NCBI RefSeq assembly: GCF_024763615.1
Contig: NC_077223.1
Span: forward strand, 95,294,627 to 95,358,626
DNA: 64,000 nucleotides
Reading direction: 5' to 3'
DNA from: Phlebotomus papatasi
Lineage: Eukaryota > Arthropoda > Insecta > Diptera > Psychodidae
Shown here: positions 11,185-22,760 of the stretch, in pieces
Position numbering within the stretch: position 1 is the first letter of the stretch
Layout: each line of letters starts with the position of its first letter
Translations under genes and position numbers: made by a program
Notes under the pieces: generated by a model
The model's database searches: none
The model's input: only the letters and a program-made list of their open reading frames with translations
What the model was told of the DNA's origin: nothing

Positions 11185-11673
11185 AGTGGGGTTGTTTTGA
11201 ATTGGGAAGGCTTTGGAATTGGGCTTTTTCTCCTGTTTTTAAATGAAACTGGACCTTATTATGATATGTATGCCCAGATGGGGCTTACCTAAATAAAATT
11301 AAATAATTTTAGAAGGAAAATGGGGAACTGACGTTATCACCCATTATCACCCTTATTTCAATTTCCTGAGAGTGAACTGTCCACGGCGACTGATGCTTAC
11401 TCACTGAAGTACTGATGTTAATTTCCATAAGCAATAAGAGCACGATTGGGCATGTAAAAGGAATAAACGATTTGGATTGGTGGGATACAACCGTCAACAG
11501 GGTTGACATGTGTCGAATAGGCCGTACGCTCTACAGATTTAGGTAATTTAGCTCAGAAAATCTATTAGGAAGCTAAATTACATCATTATAAGGCCTAATT
11601 CTATTTTAAAATAGGAGGAAACAACTCAATTTCGAAGCTGCTCCAGTTCAAAGGTGCCCCCTACTACATTTTG
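11185..11673. repeat. Degenerate copy of a TA-type MITE, probably interrupted
   Basis: The left part (GAATTGGG, GGGCTTTTTCTCCTG, AACTGGACCTTATTATGAT) and right part (TTCGAAGCTGCTCCAGTTCAAAGG, then CCCCCTAC) align with the two arms of the intact element at 55324-55515. The middle, about 11280-11570, is extra and may be a later insertion. No target duplication confirmed. Confidence 0.45.
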
Positions 11674-11804
11674 CCCCAAGTAGCTTCATTTTTTTGTTTC
11701 ATTTATTACATTTTTCTCTATTATCAACTAATAGTATTAAATAAAAGATTCAAAAAAGAGCGATTTTTAAAATTTAAAGTATCTTTATGGGATTTTTTTA
11801 TTTA

Positions 11805-13356
11805 CCGTCGTTGCGGGTGACTTTGCACGTTTTTTCGCTGTTTTTCAACTTTGCCCTCTAAAAGTGGATAGTTAAAGTGAAGGGAGGGGGTTTTTGAGTA
11901 AAATTATTTGAATTCAGTTGTTAATGAATGGATTTTGTGTCACTAACATTAATTTTATAAAATTTTACTATGTTTAAAAAAATCAAGAAAAAAGGCTTGC
12001 ACTGGGGATAAGGTGCGGGTGACTTTGCACTTTTTAATAAATACTAAAAAATCAACAATTTCTGATAATAAACGACAATGAAGATCTTCATATCTAAGGG
12101 TAAGATGCACGAGATCTACAAGATGACATGATCGCCATCTTGATTTGACGTTTCTGTCCGCCATTTTGAATAACTGTCAAAATCTAAAACAGGTTCGATT
12201 GGGTTGAAATTTTAGTATGTTGTAGCTGATATCAAGACCTTTTCAGAACGTATGTATGTTCCGGTCTACGTCAAGTATTTACCTTGATACAGAGGCTTAA
12301 AGTTTGAAAATTTGAAATATTCACATTTTGGCGATCTTTATTTTCTAATCCTGAATTTTGAAACCTAAACGAAATGCCTCAGTAACCATTAGAAATGGTT
12401 GAGGCTTTTATTTTATATATTTATTTACTCTTACATAATTTAAAAAAAAATAAATGAAAAGTGCATTTATTTATTTTTTTATTTTTTCATCTTTGCAAAA
12501 GTTTTTCAGATCTTCAAATAATATGCTGTTATAAAGAAAAACATTAATTTTCTTGTTGTTTGTTATTTAGATCTCATCACCTAACGATAATACTGCCTTT
12601 TTTTGTGAAGGTTTCGATAAAAGAAGCTCTCCGTAGTTCTGCATTCATGAAAATGTCAAAATTTTGAACTTAGAGACCCAGTATCCAGACAATCGCTTGA
12701 CCTAGGTCGGATTTTATATATGTTCTGAAAAGGTCTTGACATCAGCCGGAACATACTAAAATTTCAGCTCAATCGGATAATTTTTCTGTTTTGACATTTA
12801 TTCAAAATGGCGGACAGAATCGTCAAATCAAGATGGCGACTACACCATCTTGTAGATCTCGGTCATTTTATCTTAAGTTATAAAAAAATTGGATAATTTT
12901 TGGCCAAATACTTCTATAATAAAGCTTAAGAAAGTCCATTACAAGCAATTTTATAATATAAATCATGCGTTCTTAGGAAGATTATAGTGAAAAAAAGTAA
13001 TTTACTAAAAATAATGAACAAAATCGAAGTGGATTATTCTAGCCAGATAAATTTAGAATAGATTTGGGCAATTTACTTCTCTGAAATCGATTTTGGAATT
13101 GCATCTTCAGATAACTTTTTCGCGGAGTCGTTTTTTGACAAAATCCCTATACTAGGATTTCATTGACTATTACTGAAACTACAAGAATCCTTTTGAGGAT
13201 CATTGTACCTTACTTGGTACTTAACATATCCCTATATACTTTGACATGGTAGACTGGATCGGCGAAGACTATCAATAAGTGCTAGAATTGTTCAAAGTCT
13301 CACGAACAGCAGAGTGCAAAGTCACCCCCCGAGTGCAAAGTCACCCGCAACGACGG
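11805..13356. mobile_element. 1.55-kb DNA transposon derivative with perfect 24-bp ends
   Basis: Terminal inverted repeats are identical over 24 bases: they begin CCGTCGTTGCGGGTGACTTT at 11805 and the complement ends at 13356. TA flanks both ends (11803-11804 and 13357-13358). A second GTGCAAAGTCACCCC lies just inside the right end (13314-13330). Two longer inner arms, about 12085-12265 and 12690-12875, are also inverted copies of each other (CAAGATGGCGA, GAACATACTAAAATTTCAGC). No transposase frame survives. TA duplications suggest Tc1/mariner-type mobilisation. An inner-arm-like piece also occurs alone at 59998-60115. Confidence 0.85.
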
Positions 13357-13358
13357 TA

Positions 13359-14604
13359 CCTCAATTTTACAACTTTTATTATTTAGATGTAAAGTTCCAT
13401 TAATTTATATTTCTCCAGTTCATCTCTTAATTAGATCTTTTTAAAGTATTTTATATTGAATTCATGTAAATTAAAATACGTAAAAAATTTAATGTAACAA
13501 CTCTAAAATTTTGAACCAAAAAAAAATGGTCTTTCATCTTGATTTATTTATTTATTTATTTATTTTTTATATCGAAAATCGTGATGTTTTGCTATACTTA
13601 TTTTTACCTGATTATCACATGGAATGATTCATTGAATAAAATCAATAAACAAGATGAACTCTTATCAAGTACATTGAAATGATAGTATGAAGCGGTCATG
13701 AAAATATTACTATTAGATAAAGCGATAGTAGCTTTAATGACGAAAAATTGGACTGATGTCTTTTTTATATAAAAAATAAGATTTTACTGTGTTAGTATTA
13801 AGTTAAACCCTACTAAGATATTCGAATTTGATGATTATATAACCAAAATATGGAAAATGTGCAAAATTCCTTAAGACATGGCTTGGCACAATATACCATT
13901 CATGATAGAATCTCTGAATTTTTCTAGATCACACGTAAGATAAAATAGCAAGAACGCTTTCTTTAGAAACACTCAAACAATTCAGCTGAATAAGAGACAA
14001 ATGGGCATAATTTGTGGAATTTACAGAATTTCTCATCGATCTTACCACGAGATTTTTGAGGAATCTCAAGCGTCAGAGATTGTATAACCTAGAATTTCTC
14101 TGGCAACCAAGTATCACTTTCAATATGAATGTCTTGAGTGAGAATTTATCGCAAATGCGTGGGTGAAGTCCCCATATCACTTTTCCTTATAATTACACTC
14201 GGGAGTACGAGTAGTGTGACACAGTGCTGATATTTGGGTCAAACTTCCTCATAATTCATGACTGGAAAATGATCAATTGCTCACACAAGAGCCATCCAGA
14301 CCATCCAGTATGAAGACCTCATGGGTGGAATATTTGAAAGACACCGTCGTGACAAATAACAATTTAATTAAAATTTTATTGCACACTGAACGCTATTGAG
14401 TATCTTATCTCACGTACATGTACATTCTTGTTATACCACCGATTTCTTTGCTGATATTATAAAGCATTTACACAAAATGGAACTGCGGTTATGTATGAAA
14501 AATCGTTTAACACAAATGTAGGTTCTCTCTTTTAAGATTTTTAACAAAAAATGACCAAGTAACAAAAAAATAAAGTAATAAGTAAATAAAGTAATAATAA
14601 ATTG
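13359..14604. other. Unassigned non-coding DNA with (ATTT)n
   Basis: No gene is seen. A short ATTT tetranucleotide tract lies at about 13542-13566. The remainder is unremarkable A+T-rich sequence. Confidence 0.5.
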
Positions 14605-14821
14605 GAAAACACTAGGGAGAGGTGGGGCTACTTTGAGCAGTGGGGCTATATTGTTTTACGATTTTTTCGCATATTTCTAAAGGAAGCTGAGCCTTATATA
14701 TAAGGCCTTATATATCTGAGCCTTATATATAAGGCTCAGCTTCCTTTAGAAATATGCGAAAAAATCGTAAAACAATATAGCCCCACTGCTCAAAGTAGCC
14801 CCACCTCTCCCTAGTGTTTTC
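14605..14821. repeat. Perfect palindrome, 101-bp arms, 15-bp spacer
   Basis: The left arm 14605-14705 (from GAAAACACTAGGGAGAGG to CTTATATATAAGG) and the right arm 14721-14821 are exact reverse complements by my reading; the spacer is 14706-14720. The core carries GGGAGAGGTGGGGCTAC next to a TA, so a TA-type MITE end lies within each arm. The symmetry continues eight bases beyond that TA (GAAAACAC). A transcript would form a near-perfect 101-bp stem. Confidence 0.92.
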
Positions 14822-14898
14822 AAATTTCTTATTTGTTATTTTATTTAACTAGTTATTTTATTTAGTTCCTCAATTGATTTATAGATAAATTACATTAC

Positions 14899-14990
14899 GT
14901 TAAAGCCAAGTCTCTTTTATAAATTAGCGAAAAAATCGTATATCAATATAGCCGGTATAACTCAAAGTAGCCCCAACTCTCCCTATGCTT
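14899..14990. repeat. Diverged single arm of the same palindrome family
   Basis: AGCGAAAAAATCGTATATCA, ATATAGCC, CTCAAAGTAGCCCCA and CTCTCCCTA occur in the order of the right arm at 14741-14813, with many substitutions and small gaps. It shows what normal divergence in this family looks like, in contrast to the perfect copy 80 bp to the left. Confidence 0.7.
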
Positions 14991-17900
14991 ATTTCTCAAA
15001 ATAAAACTTTAATTTCTTTTACTAAGGTATAATTTTTAAATATTCTATCAATTTATTAAAGAATATTGGCCTAAAGGTTCTGTTTGTTTTGCATTTCTTT
15101 TAAACAATTGAACGAGCGATTTATTACAATTTTTAATTAAACTTAAACTTAAAAAAAGTTCATTAAAATCGGTTAATAAGCATTAGAGATAGAGTCCGGT
15201 CCATTTGGTTATGGTAAGGGTCGGGGTACAGTGAGTTGGTGTAGAGAAAGATAGGACCTATCGTTGGAAAAGTCTCTATCTCAGATATAACATAATACTA
15301 AAATTTCATCGAAATCGCTTCATAAACATCGAAAATACTGTCCAGTCAAGACATTTTCGATTATAGCTCGGGTCAGGGAACATCGAGGGAGGAGTGCGAT
15401 CCACCGTTGGAACTCCAGCTCCAGCTTGACTCCAGCTACAACATAATAAAATTTAAAAAAGCATCGTCTAATTTTCGAAATACTCAAAATCGAAATTTCT
15501 AAAATCGATTTTTCGATTGATCGGACCTTCGATTAAATCGGATGAAGTTGGGGTGTAAAAATTGTTGTAGTATTCCATGAGAACTTTCCAAAACAATAAC
15601 AATTTTCAAACTCTGACCTCTTATAGCTCAAGTCAGAGGCGTCCGTTTTTCTCAGTGAATTGCCTTTTCGTGCGTTTTTTCGGTTCCGAAAATTCGCATA
15701 ATTCCGGGATGTAATTAATTCGGTTTGTAAAAAATCTTTTATCTTAGACATCATTTTCTGTACGAATCCACTAAAACTCTTATACTTACACTGCATGATA
15801 CATTATTGTATTACTTAAGATTTTAGAGAAAAAAACAATGTTTAATATCAATATAATTTAAGTTAAATTTTCAAACTTCTGACTCCATTCTCAGAGAACC
15901 ATATTTCAAAAGAATATAATCCTAGGCTCCAGGAAGAATTTTGTTATGCCGTTTCTTTTTGTTTGTCAGATTGACCGTCATCGAAGTTAGAGACCAAATA
16001 GTTGCAGATAGCAACTTCAGGTCTTCGATGACCCCATCCATAAGTTGACAATCTTTCATTATTCTCACCATTTTTTAATTAAATGATAATAAAAAACGGT
16101 AATAAAGAGCTTAAAACATTCTTTCCAACCAACAATAGGGAAATCCAGAAGTCGACGGGAGGAAACAATAGTAGGAGTCGGTTCTTTTACAATAGTCCTA
16201 ACGGTTATTTATTTGAAAGTTATATGCCATTTCCCATTATGAATGTACGAAAGAAACGGAACGAGGGAGGGAAATATGTAGAGGCACGCTTGGGTTGACT
16301 ATGAAATAAGGAGATTGAAGCTCCGAGTTCTAGGCTCCTGAGAGCAAAAATTGGTTATTCCAGGGCCCGGGACAACACAATTATTCAGGGAAACACATCA
16401 ACTATCTCCAGAGCTTTCGGCTCGGTTGCCAAGCCTTCATAAATGGTCCAGTCTTGCAATTTTTCCCTGAGACTCGTTAAGGGTTTTGCTCAGGATTATA
16501 ACGATTCATAAAAGGAAAGGAGGGCACTATTTTTACATTGTCTTTCCACAATTTTTGTAATATTTGGCACAATTTTACGTCTTTTTCTTCTTTTTGGGTT
16601 TTGCTGGGATTTCTTTTTGTTGATTGATTGACTGATTGATTGCAACTTCACATCGATTTTTTCCTCAATTCTTTCCAACGAATTCTCTAGATTAAGATTA
16701 AAACGATTCTAAAGACCGTAGTTTTCAATTAATTGGATCAAGCAAAGAATTAGCTTACAGATCGTAGGATCCCGAAAAAGCCTGAATTAATTCAAATCTC
16801 ACAGAATCAGTATAATGATTATCATGGATTATCAATGTTTATTTAAAATTTAAATGCAATCCTATTGGGCAATTTTTGGCAAATTTTGAAGTGAAGTTAT
16901 GAATCGGTTTAAATCGTTTTATAAACCCGTAAACACAAAAACTGACTGAGAAAATTGCTGTGAAAATAATTTAGAAGGCGTCTAAGTTTCGAAGATCGAG
17001 CATATCACGAAGTTAGAGTATTTTGCCAGTTCTTTTATACATCCACTGCGATCACTATGACGAGCCATTGATAAAAAAAGCCCGCATTCGACGATTGCAG
17101 CCAAATGATATCACAAAGTGATAATTTAATTTTAAATAAAGTCATTCTGGGAAGCGTTCAATTAACATTGTGCACAATTTTCACTGAATTACGAGCTCTG
17201 CAGACCGATGGAATGGCAATTATTTCAGCATCAGGCGACACAAAACACGAGCTAGGGCAAAATTGGAGAATTTTCCTGTGAATTCTTCATCCCAAAACTA
17301 TTTCCAAATGGTGGTACAAAACATACACACATACAAAAAAAAACCGTTCCATTGAGCTTTTCAACATGGCCTGACCATTGAGGAATTTTTCGCAACAATT
17401 CCAAAATTATCCGTTTTCCTCTGTTTTTTTTTTTACATGTTACCCTGCAATGTATGAAAATACCTTCTGGAAATTTTCTATTTTTCACAGACAGAAAGTC
17501 AATTTGAATGTCAATACGAGAAATATTTTCAATAGTTTATCAGAGTAATTGAGTTTGAAATTGACCCTCTCTTGCCTGAGTTATTCCAATTGAAAAATAT
17601 GAAAGATTAATCCATTTTCCTTGAGATTGCTTCAAGTATCCTCTTTCGGGTGGAAGTTCTGGAGAAAGTTTTTAAGCTGTTGCTGTCATGTGGAATTTAA
17701 AGTAATCCCCAGCAGAAGATTTTCCTAGAAAAGCGATAAGCTGTGCGATAATGATAAAGTGGCACAATTTTCTTTCAATAGAATATTCAATAAACTACCA
17801 ATTTATCTGATGTGGTAATTTTTCCCGATAGTCCTTCACTCTTGAGGAATTTTCATGAGACTAAATTTCAAATTTTGCACATGGAGTATCATTATGAAAT

Positions 17901-18100
17901 TCAAAGGGGTATTCATTTTAAAAGTAATTGGCAACCGTTCAAATTATTTTATTAACAAATACCTAAATTTAATAATTTTACAATTTATTTCAAAGATATT
18001 AATACAATTATTGAAAACTTCTTTTTCAGTTTAGGTAGGGTAGATGATCCATTTAATGTCATACCCCATTCAATGCTATTGGTAATGAATTGCGTTATTA
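14991..18100. other. Unassigned non-coding DNA
   Basis: I see no gene, RNA or complete element. A (TGAT)n-like run lies at 16618-16642. An 87-codon minus-strand frame (15533-15796) and a 71-codon plus frame (16083-16298) lack recognisable domains. Stretches 15200-15560 contain repeated TCGAAAT words and G+C-richer patches, but no bounded element. Confidence 0.5.
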
Positions 18101-18103
18101 AAG

Positions 18104-18175
18104 TAACGGGTTCATGGTGGAATTGGTAAGAACTCTCTCAATGATGAACTGGCACAAATGATTTCAGAAGGATGT
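18104..18175 (+). mobile_element. SINE fragment (tRNA-like head)
   Basis: GGGTTCATGGTGGAATTGGTAAGAAC resembles the box A segment of the SINE at 10067. It then diverges after CTCTCAATGATGAACTGG; there is no box B or tail. Confidence 0.5.
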
Positions 18176-18189
18176 ATCCGGTGATTTCC

Positions 18190-18670
18190 AGTGAAAATAT
18201 TAGTGAAAATGTTCCTAAATGTTTGTGAATTCCAATTGGGGACTTATGTAAAGTTCGTAAATCGTATAACCCACAAAAAATATCGTAAAAGTTTGTACTT
18301 TTTCCACAAACATTGTTCGTAACATTATCACTTGACGAGCATTTTATGTTTTTTTTTCAAACATTGTTCGGAAATGTTCGTAAAATGTTCGTAAAATGTT
18401 CGTAAAATGTTCGTCAAGCAAACAGAAATTTACGAATAAATGACAAAATTTTACGAACATGTTTTGTGTGTTTACGAACATTTACGAACAAATGTTTGTA
18501 AGAGCATAAAAAATGCTCGTCAAGTGATCATGTTACGAACAATGTTTGTGCTTAAATACAAACTTTAACGAACTTGTTTGTGGGTTATGCGATTTACGAG
18601 CATTTCGTAAGTCCCTCATAGGAATTCACAAACATTTACGAATTTTTTTTACGAAATATTTTTTTCTGTG
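18190..18670. mobile_element. TTACGAACA-rich inverted-repeat element, copy 1
   Basis: The right end is TTTTTTTCTGTG, followed by TA. The left end is eroded (GTGAAAATATTAG). The two halves are long imperfect complements rich in TTCGTAAA/TTTACGAA words. A short tandem run of AAATGTTCGTA units lies at 18370-18412. The copy at 62849-63465 has clean CACAGAAAAA ends. Non-coding. Confidence 0.7.
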
Positions 18671-18837
18671 TAAGATGAAAACACTTTTGGTTTTGCCCAG
18701 AGCTTTCGATCCTGATGGGGAACTTCTTCAGTGGCTGGAAGGGCGTTTAAATTATTTATTTGCAACGAATTTCTTTTTAATATTTCATAAAGGATGTTTT
18801 TTCACTTACAATCACAGAAGAGACATCCCTCTGAAAT

Positions 18838-18957
18838 TGGTAAGAACGTTCGGCTTTTGGGCAGTGTGACCCCCGCCCGACTCAACTGTCGGGACTGATT
18901 GAATGGATATTTTTCACGAAATAGTCTAAACAGTATATCAAAATAAATATAACTAGA
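18838..18957 (+). mobile_element. SINE fragment
   Basis: AATTGGTAAGAACGTTCGGC, TTTTGGGCAGTGTGACCCC and TGATTGAATGGATATTTTTC match the head and body of the SINE at 10067 in order; the box B segment is deleted. Confidence 0.65.
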
Positions 18958-20565
18958 CATTTGTGGAGTTTTTATCGAAAATGAGACATCGAGTACTCCA
19001 ATGATATACCCCTCAATGAAGAATTTGACCGAAACGTAAATTTATAGTGGCGATTCTATGTGTATAGAATTGTTTATTAAGAGTGGATTAGTAAAATTGA
19101 GATATGGCAAATGATGGGTATGAGAGGATAAAATAGTATTTCTGCACGATAGACTTCTTCATCAAACAGCAAAGGAAAGCACGATCAATTCTACTCTTCC
19201 TGCAGGGTATACTTGCTCGATTTTCTCTGATGGCATTTTTCAGGTGAAAAAGTTACATCAATTGATGATTCCATGAATAATGCAAACACTTTTCCAATCT
19301 CTCACTCTTGCATTTTTTCCACTCGCTAAATCCAGAGGAATAGCAGAGATAGAGGACTTGTTTGACAGTGCTGTTTAAACCATTTTTCGGAAAGATTGGA
19401 ACTTGGACGATGGCTCGAATTACAGGTGAAAGAAAGGACAAACGGGGTGAAAATCGATTGGTGAAGAAAAACATTGGGTTGTACAGTGTTGAGAATTGCC
19501 GGAAGGTGTTGAAGCGGAAAGTGTTCAATTTGGCATTCAATTGATAGGAGTCTATCTAACTTTTACAGCTCTCACATTTTTTTACCCCGCAGATAGATGG
19601 CAAAGAGGTTGTGCAATGTGCATTTTGTAAAAAAAAAATGTCATTCCTATTAATTTCCAAGTTTATTTTTACAGGTCAGACAAATTTCTTTCCTCCCATG
19701 GGCTATTAGTATGGCACATTTCTTTCTAGCACTTCAGTATGACATTTATGAAAAATTTTATCATTTATTTTACTCTATTTAATATTCCTGCTGACTTTTT
19801 TTTCCTCTCTATTAGTTCTCATTTCCCAGCGATTAATGGCAAAATCGTCTTAGGGGTTGAATTTGTTCAAGCGGGAAAAGAACAATGAGGGTCGTGGTGG
19901 TAGAAAAATGTATTGCAAGAAAAATGACGAAGAATCCTGTAAGTTCATCCCCATTAAAAGAGTTCATCAAAAGTGGTAATTACGTCCACAAACTTTTATG
20001 CACCTCATGCCATCAAAGCATTTAATGACTCCGCGAATGCTGGACTAAAAGCATTTCTCTTAGGAAAAAAAAATCGTGGTTGGGGTATACGGAATGGGTG
20101 GTAACCACCCTGCCTTTATGTGAATCTGATCACCATATTACATCCTACGCCAACTATCAATTAAATCAAGGGGGAGAAAATTGTTATTAGGCACCATTTT
20201 CCTGCAGTCGTTTCCTCTCTCCGTTTTTTTTTGTCATCTACAGCAAATTTCGTGTCCAGGGAGGACGCAATGTGAACCACTAACATCTGTTCCCCAGTGC
20301 TTAACAGGGTGCAGAGAACATTATAGTCAAATTAGTGCTTGCATTAACTTGTTTGTTGGAAAATTAATAATTAACAAATGGAGTATCCCTCACTGGGTAT
20401 TAATTACACTCAATGTACTTTCTTCTAACCACAAATCACAAGACAAGAAAAAATTCAAGCTCGACGAATTTCAAGCAAAAACTATCAAGAAACTGATCTT
20501 TTTGCAAGCAAGAAATCTATCCCTGTCAGATTAATTTTTCTTAAAAAATTTCATTTGGTGCAATC
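18958..20565. other. Unassigned non-coding DNA
   Basis: No exon, RNA or complete element is recognised. Overlapping open frames at 19253-19544 lie on opposite strands, and a 117-codon frame lies at 20181-20534; none has a recognisable domain or splice context. Confidence 0.5.
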
Positions 20566-20569
20566 TCTT

Positions 20570-20856
20570 CACTGGTTAAAATAAAAGGGTCAAATTGACC
20601 GTTTTCAGGGAAAATGGATCATATTTGACCCTTTGAAAGGTTCACTTGTATGTCTCGAAATTTTGTATGCACAATTATCACGATAGATTATGTTTTATCG
20701 TAAACTTATAATTCATATCATATTTCTCTCATCTGAATGAACACCAAAGACGACTTTTTCATTGTTTTTTTTCTTTTATTTCGGAGATAAATAGGTGTCA
20801 AAACAGTGACCCTTTCAAAGGATCCCCGGCGACCCTTTCATTTTTTTAATACTAGA
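20570..20856. mobile_element. CACTGG-ended MITE, degenerate copy
   Basis: The left end CACTGGTTAAAATAAAAGGG and the right end CCCTTTCATTTTTTTAATAC pair with each other. Repeated TTGACC and GACCCTTT words occur inside. The right terminus has decayed. Same family as 21047-21206. Confidence 0.6.
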
Positions 20857-21046
20857 AAACTTTTCGTCAACTAAAACGGATTCGAACCGAAAACAACTGC
20901 ATTAACTAACGAGTGCTCTTTTACTTAATCTTTTCAAATAGACCATCACAAAATTTTTATTGAGAATTTTAGAAGACTTTCTGAAAGTCTTCAAAAGTTT
21001 CAGAAGACTTTCGGTCCATTGGAATGTGACAGGAAATAGACGGAAA

Positions 21047-21206
21047 CACTGGGAAAAATAAAAGGATCAAATTGATCCAAATTTGATCCTTTTGCAAAGG
21101 ATGGATCAAATTTCGAACTCTGAATGCGCATTTATCATAATAGAACATGTTAATTTGATCTATCCCTTGCAAAAAGATCAGTGTGATCCTTATATTTTTA
21201 CCAGTG
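21047..21206. mobile_element. CACTGG-ended MITE, intact copy
   Basis: 160 bp, CACTGGGAAAAATAAAAGGA to CTTATATTTTTACCAGTG, with AA on both sides (21045-21046 and 21207-21208). Inner GGATCAAATTTGATCC-like words are palindromic. The 2-bp duplication that is not TA, and the CACTG end, link it to the CACTGAGA family. Confidence 0.8.
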
Positions 21207-21221
21207 AATATTGAACATCTT

Positions 21222-21501
21222 TTGATTTTCACAAATTTATTCTCTACAACGTTTCGAGGATGAATGCCGTCTTCATCACATATCGAATATGGCAGGGAAA
21301 ATGACATACAAGCGGGAATTGTTACACTGGATTGACGTATTAGTCAGTCAAATGGTGAACATTACGGCAAAAGTTGTGATCCAAGTCCAAGTGCAGTGTA
21401 ACAATTCCCGATTGTATGTTATTTTCCCTGCCATATTTGATGCCTGATGAAGAAGACATCCATCCTTGAAACGTTGTACAGAATAAATTTGTGAAAATCA
21501 A
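21222..21501. repeat. Inverted repeat with hammerhead-like core words
   Basis: The left arm 21222-21332 and right arm 21393-21501 are imperfect complements sharing GGCAGGGAAAATGACATACA, CAACGTTTCGAGGATG and TTCACAAATTTATTC. The right arm reads CTGATGA (21444-21450), then a short arm, then GAAAC (21468-21472), the conserved halves of a hammerhead ribozyme core. The left arm has GTGATGA and CGAAACG on the minus strand. A functional ribozyme is not shown. Confidence 0.65.
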
Positions 21502-22155
21502 GAGATAAATTATCTAAAACGGACAAAATTCTCTTGTAATGGAAAAATTTGTAATTAAATGATATTTGACAGAAAACATAGCCCTTTATTGATATTCTTC
21601 GTTTTATTCTTCTAAGAAAAATTTGATTCTCAGCTTAACTTACTGCAAATTGAATTACTTTTTTAGAATTATATCAATTTAATTTCTAAGTCTTACATTA
21701 TTTAAAGAAAATACAAAAAAAAATATCAAAATAAATTTGACTAAATTCAAAAGAATTCGGGATATTTATTAATAATCAAAAAATACAAATATATTAGCTA
21801 TTTGTATTGCATTTCACAATTTTTGAGGTTAGTGTAAAAGTTTGTAAAGTTTGTAAAAAGAAATCTTTTCTTTACAGTCGAATAGCTCACATTTGTAAAA
21901 GGCCACATTTTTTAAAATGAGTTGCCCCTTTCAATTAATAATTTTCTATACAAGTTTTTTTTAATCAGAAATTTATTATACAGTTCTTGATTATGTAATG
22001 TACGACTTAGGGTTAATAATAAACAAATCGAAATACCAGATATGTTTGTTCGCTTTAACAATGAAGATTATAATTTTTAGCATAATTATTATACATTTCA
22101 ATCACCGTGCGTAGTTAAATTTGTTTTACGTCAAAAATTTTTTTAATGTAATTTA

Positions 22156-22512
22156 AGGGGTTACGTGGGTCACGCAGACTAAAAAAATACCGCATATTTC
22201 CTTAATGTATTTTTTACAACATAATAAAAATATTTAATTTGAGCTCTTAAACATATAAAGGTACAACATTTTAACTATATTTTTTGAAATTTTCATTTGA
22301 AAGTTTCAAAAATTCAGCCGTTCCGTTGGCACACGTTTTCGGAGCCTGTTTTCAAAAAAAAAGTTCTTTTTGGTAGACAAGATTTCTTAGAAAGCTTCGA
22401 TTAAATGTTGTATCCTTATATGCTTAAGAATTTAAAAAAATATTATATTGAAAAAAAAAACAAAAATAGAAGAAGATAGTGTTTTCTAGTACTTTTGACT
22501 AACGTAACCCCT
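22156..22512. mobile_element. AGGGGTTACGT-ended MITE
   Basis: The left end AGGGGTTACGTGGGTC and the right end GACTAACGTAACCCCT are inverted copies. TA precedes the left end; TC follows the right, so the duplication is eroded if it was TA. About 357 bp, A+T-rich, non-coding. Confidence 0.6.
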
Positions 22513-22612
22513 TCATTGTAAATGCAAGACTTTTATACTACTTTTATTAATTACGAAACTGAGACAAATTTTAAAGAATGAACTAAGAATATCAATAACT
22601 TAATAACTTATA

Positions 22613-22760
22613 ATGCCCAGAGGAGAATAACTTTTGTTTTGTAAACAAGTTTTTGACATTTCAATGAGAGTGAGTGAGATCTAGATCTAGTCATCTCGCT
22701 CAATCTCATGGGAAATTTTGAAAACATGTTTACAAACATAAGTTATTGTGCACTGGGCAT
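22613..22760. mobile_element. ATGCCCAG-ended MITE
   Basis: ATGCCCAGAGGAGAATAACT at the left pairs with AGTTATTGTGCACTGGGCAT at the right. TGTAAACA words lie in both arms, around a central AGATCTAGATCTAG palindrome. About 148 bp. The target duplication is ambiguous (TA and AA). Confidence 0.65.

Noticed and set aside
20181..20534. 117-codon plus frame
   Set aside because: It begins at a non-ATG codon, has no recognisable motif, and shows no exon boundary signals.
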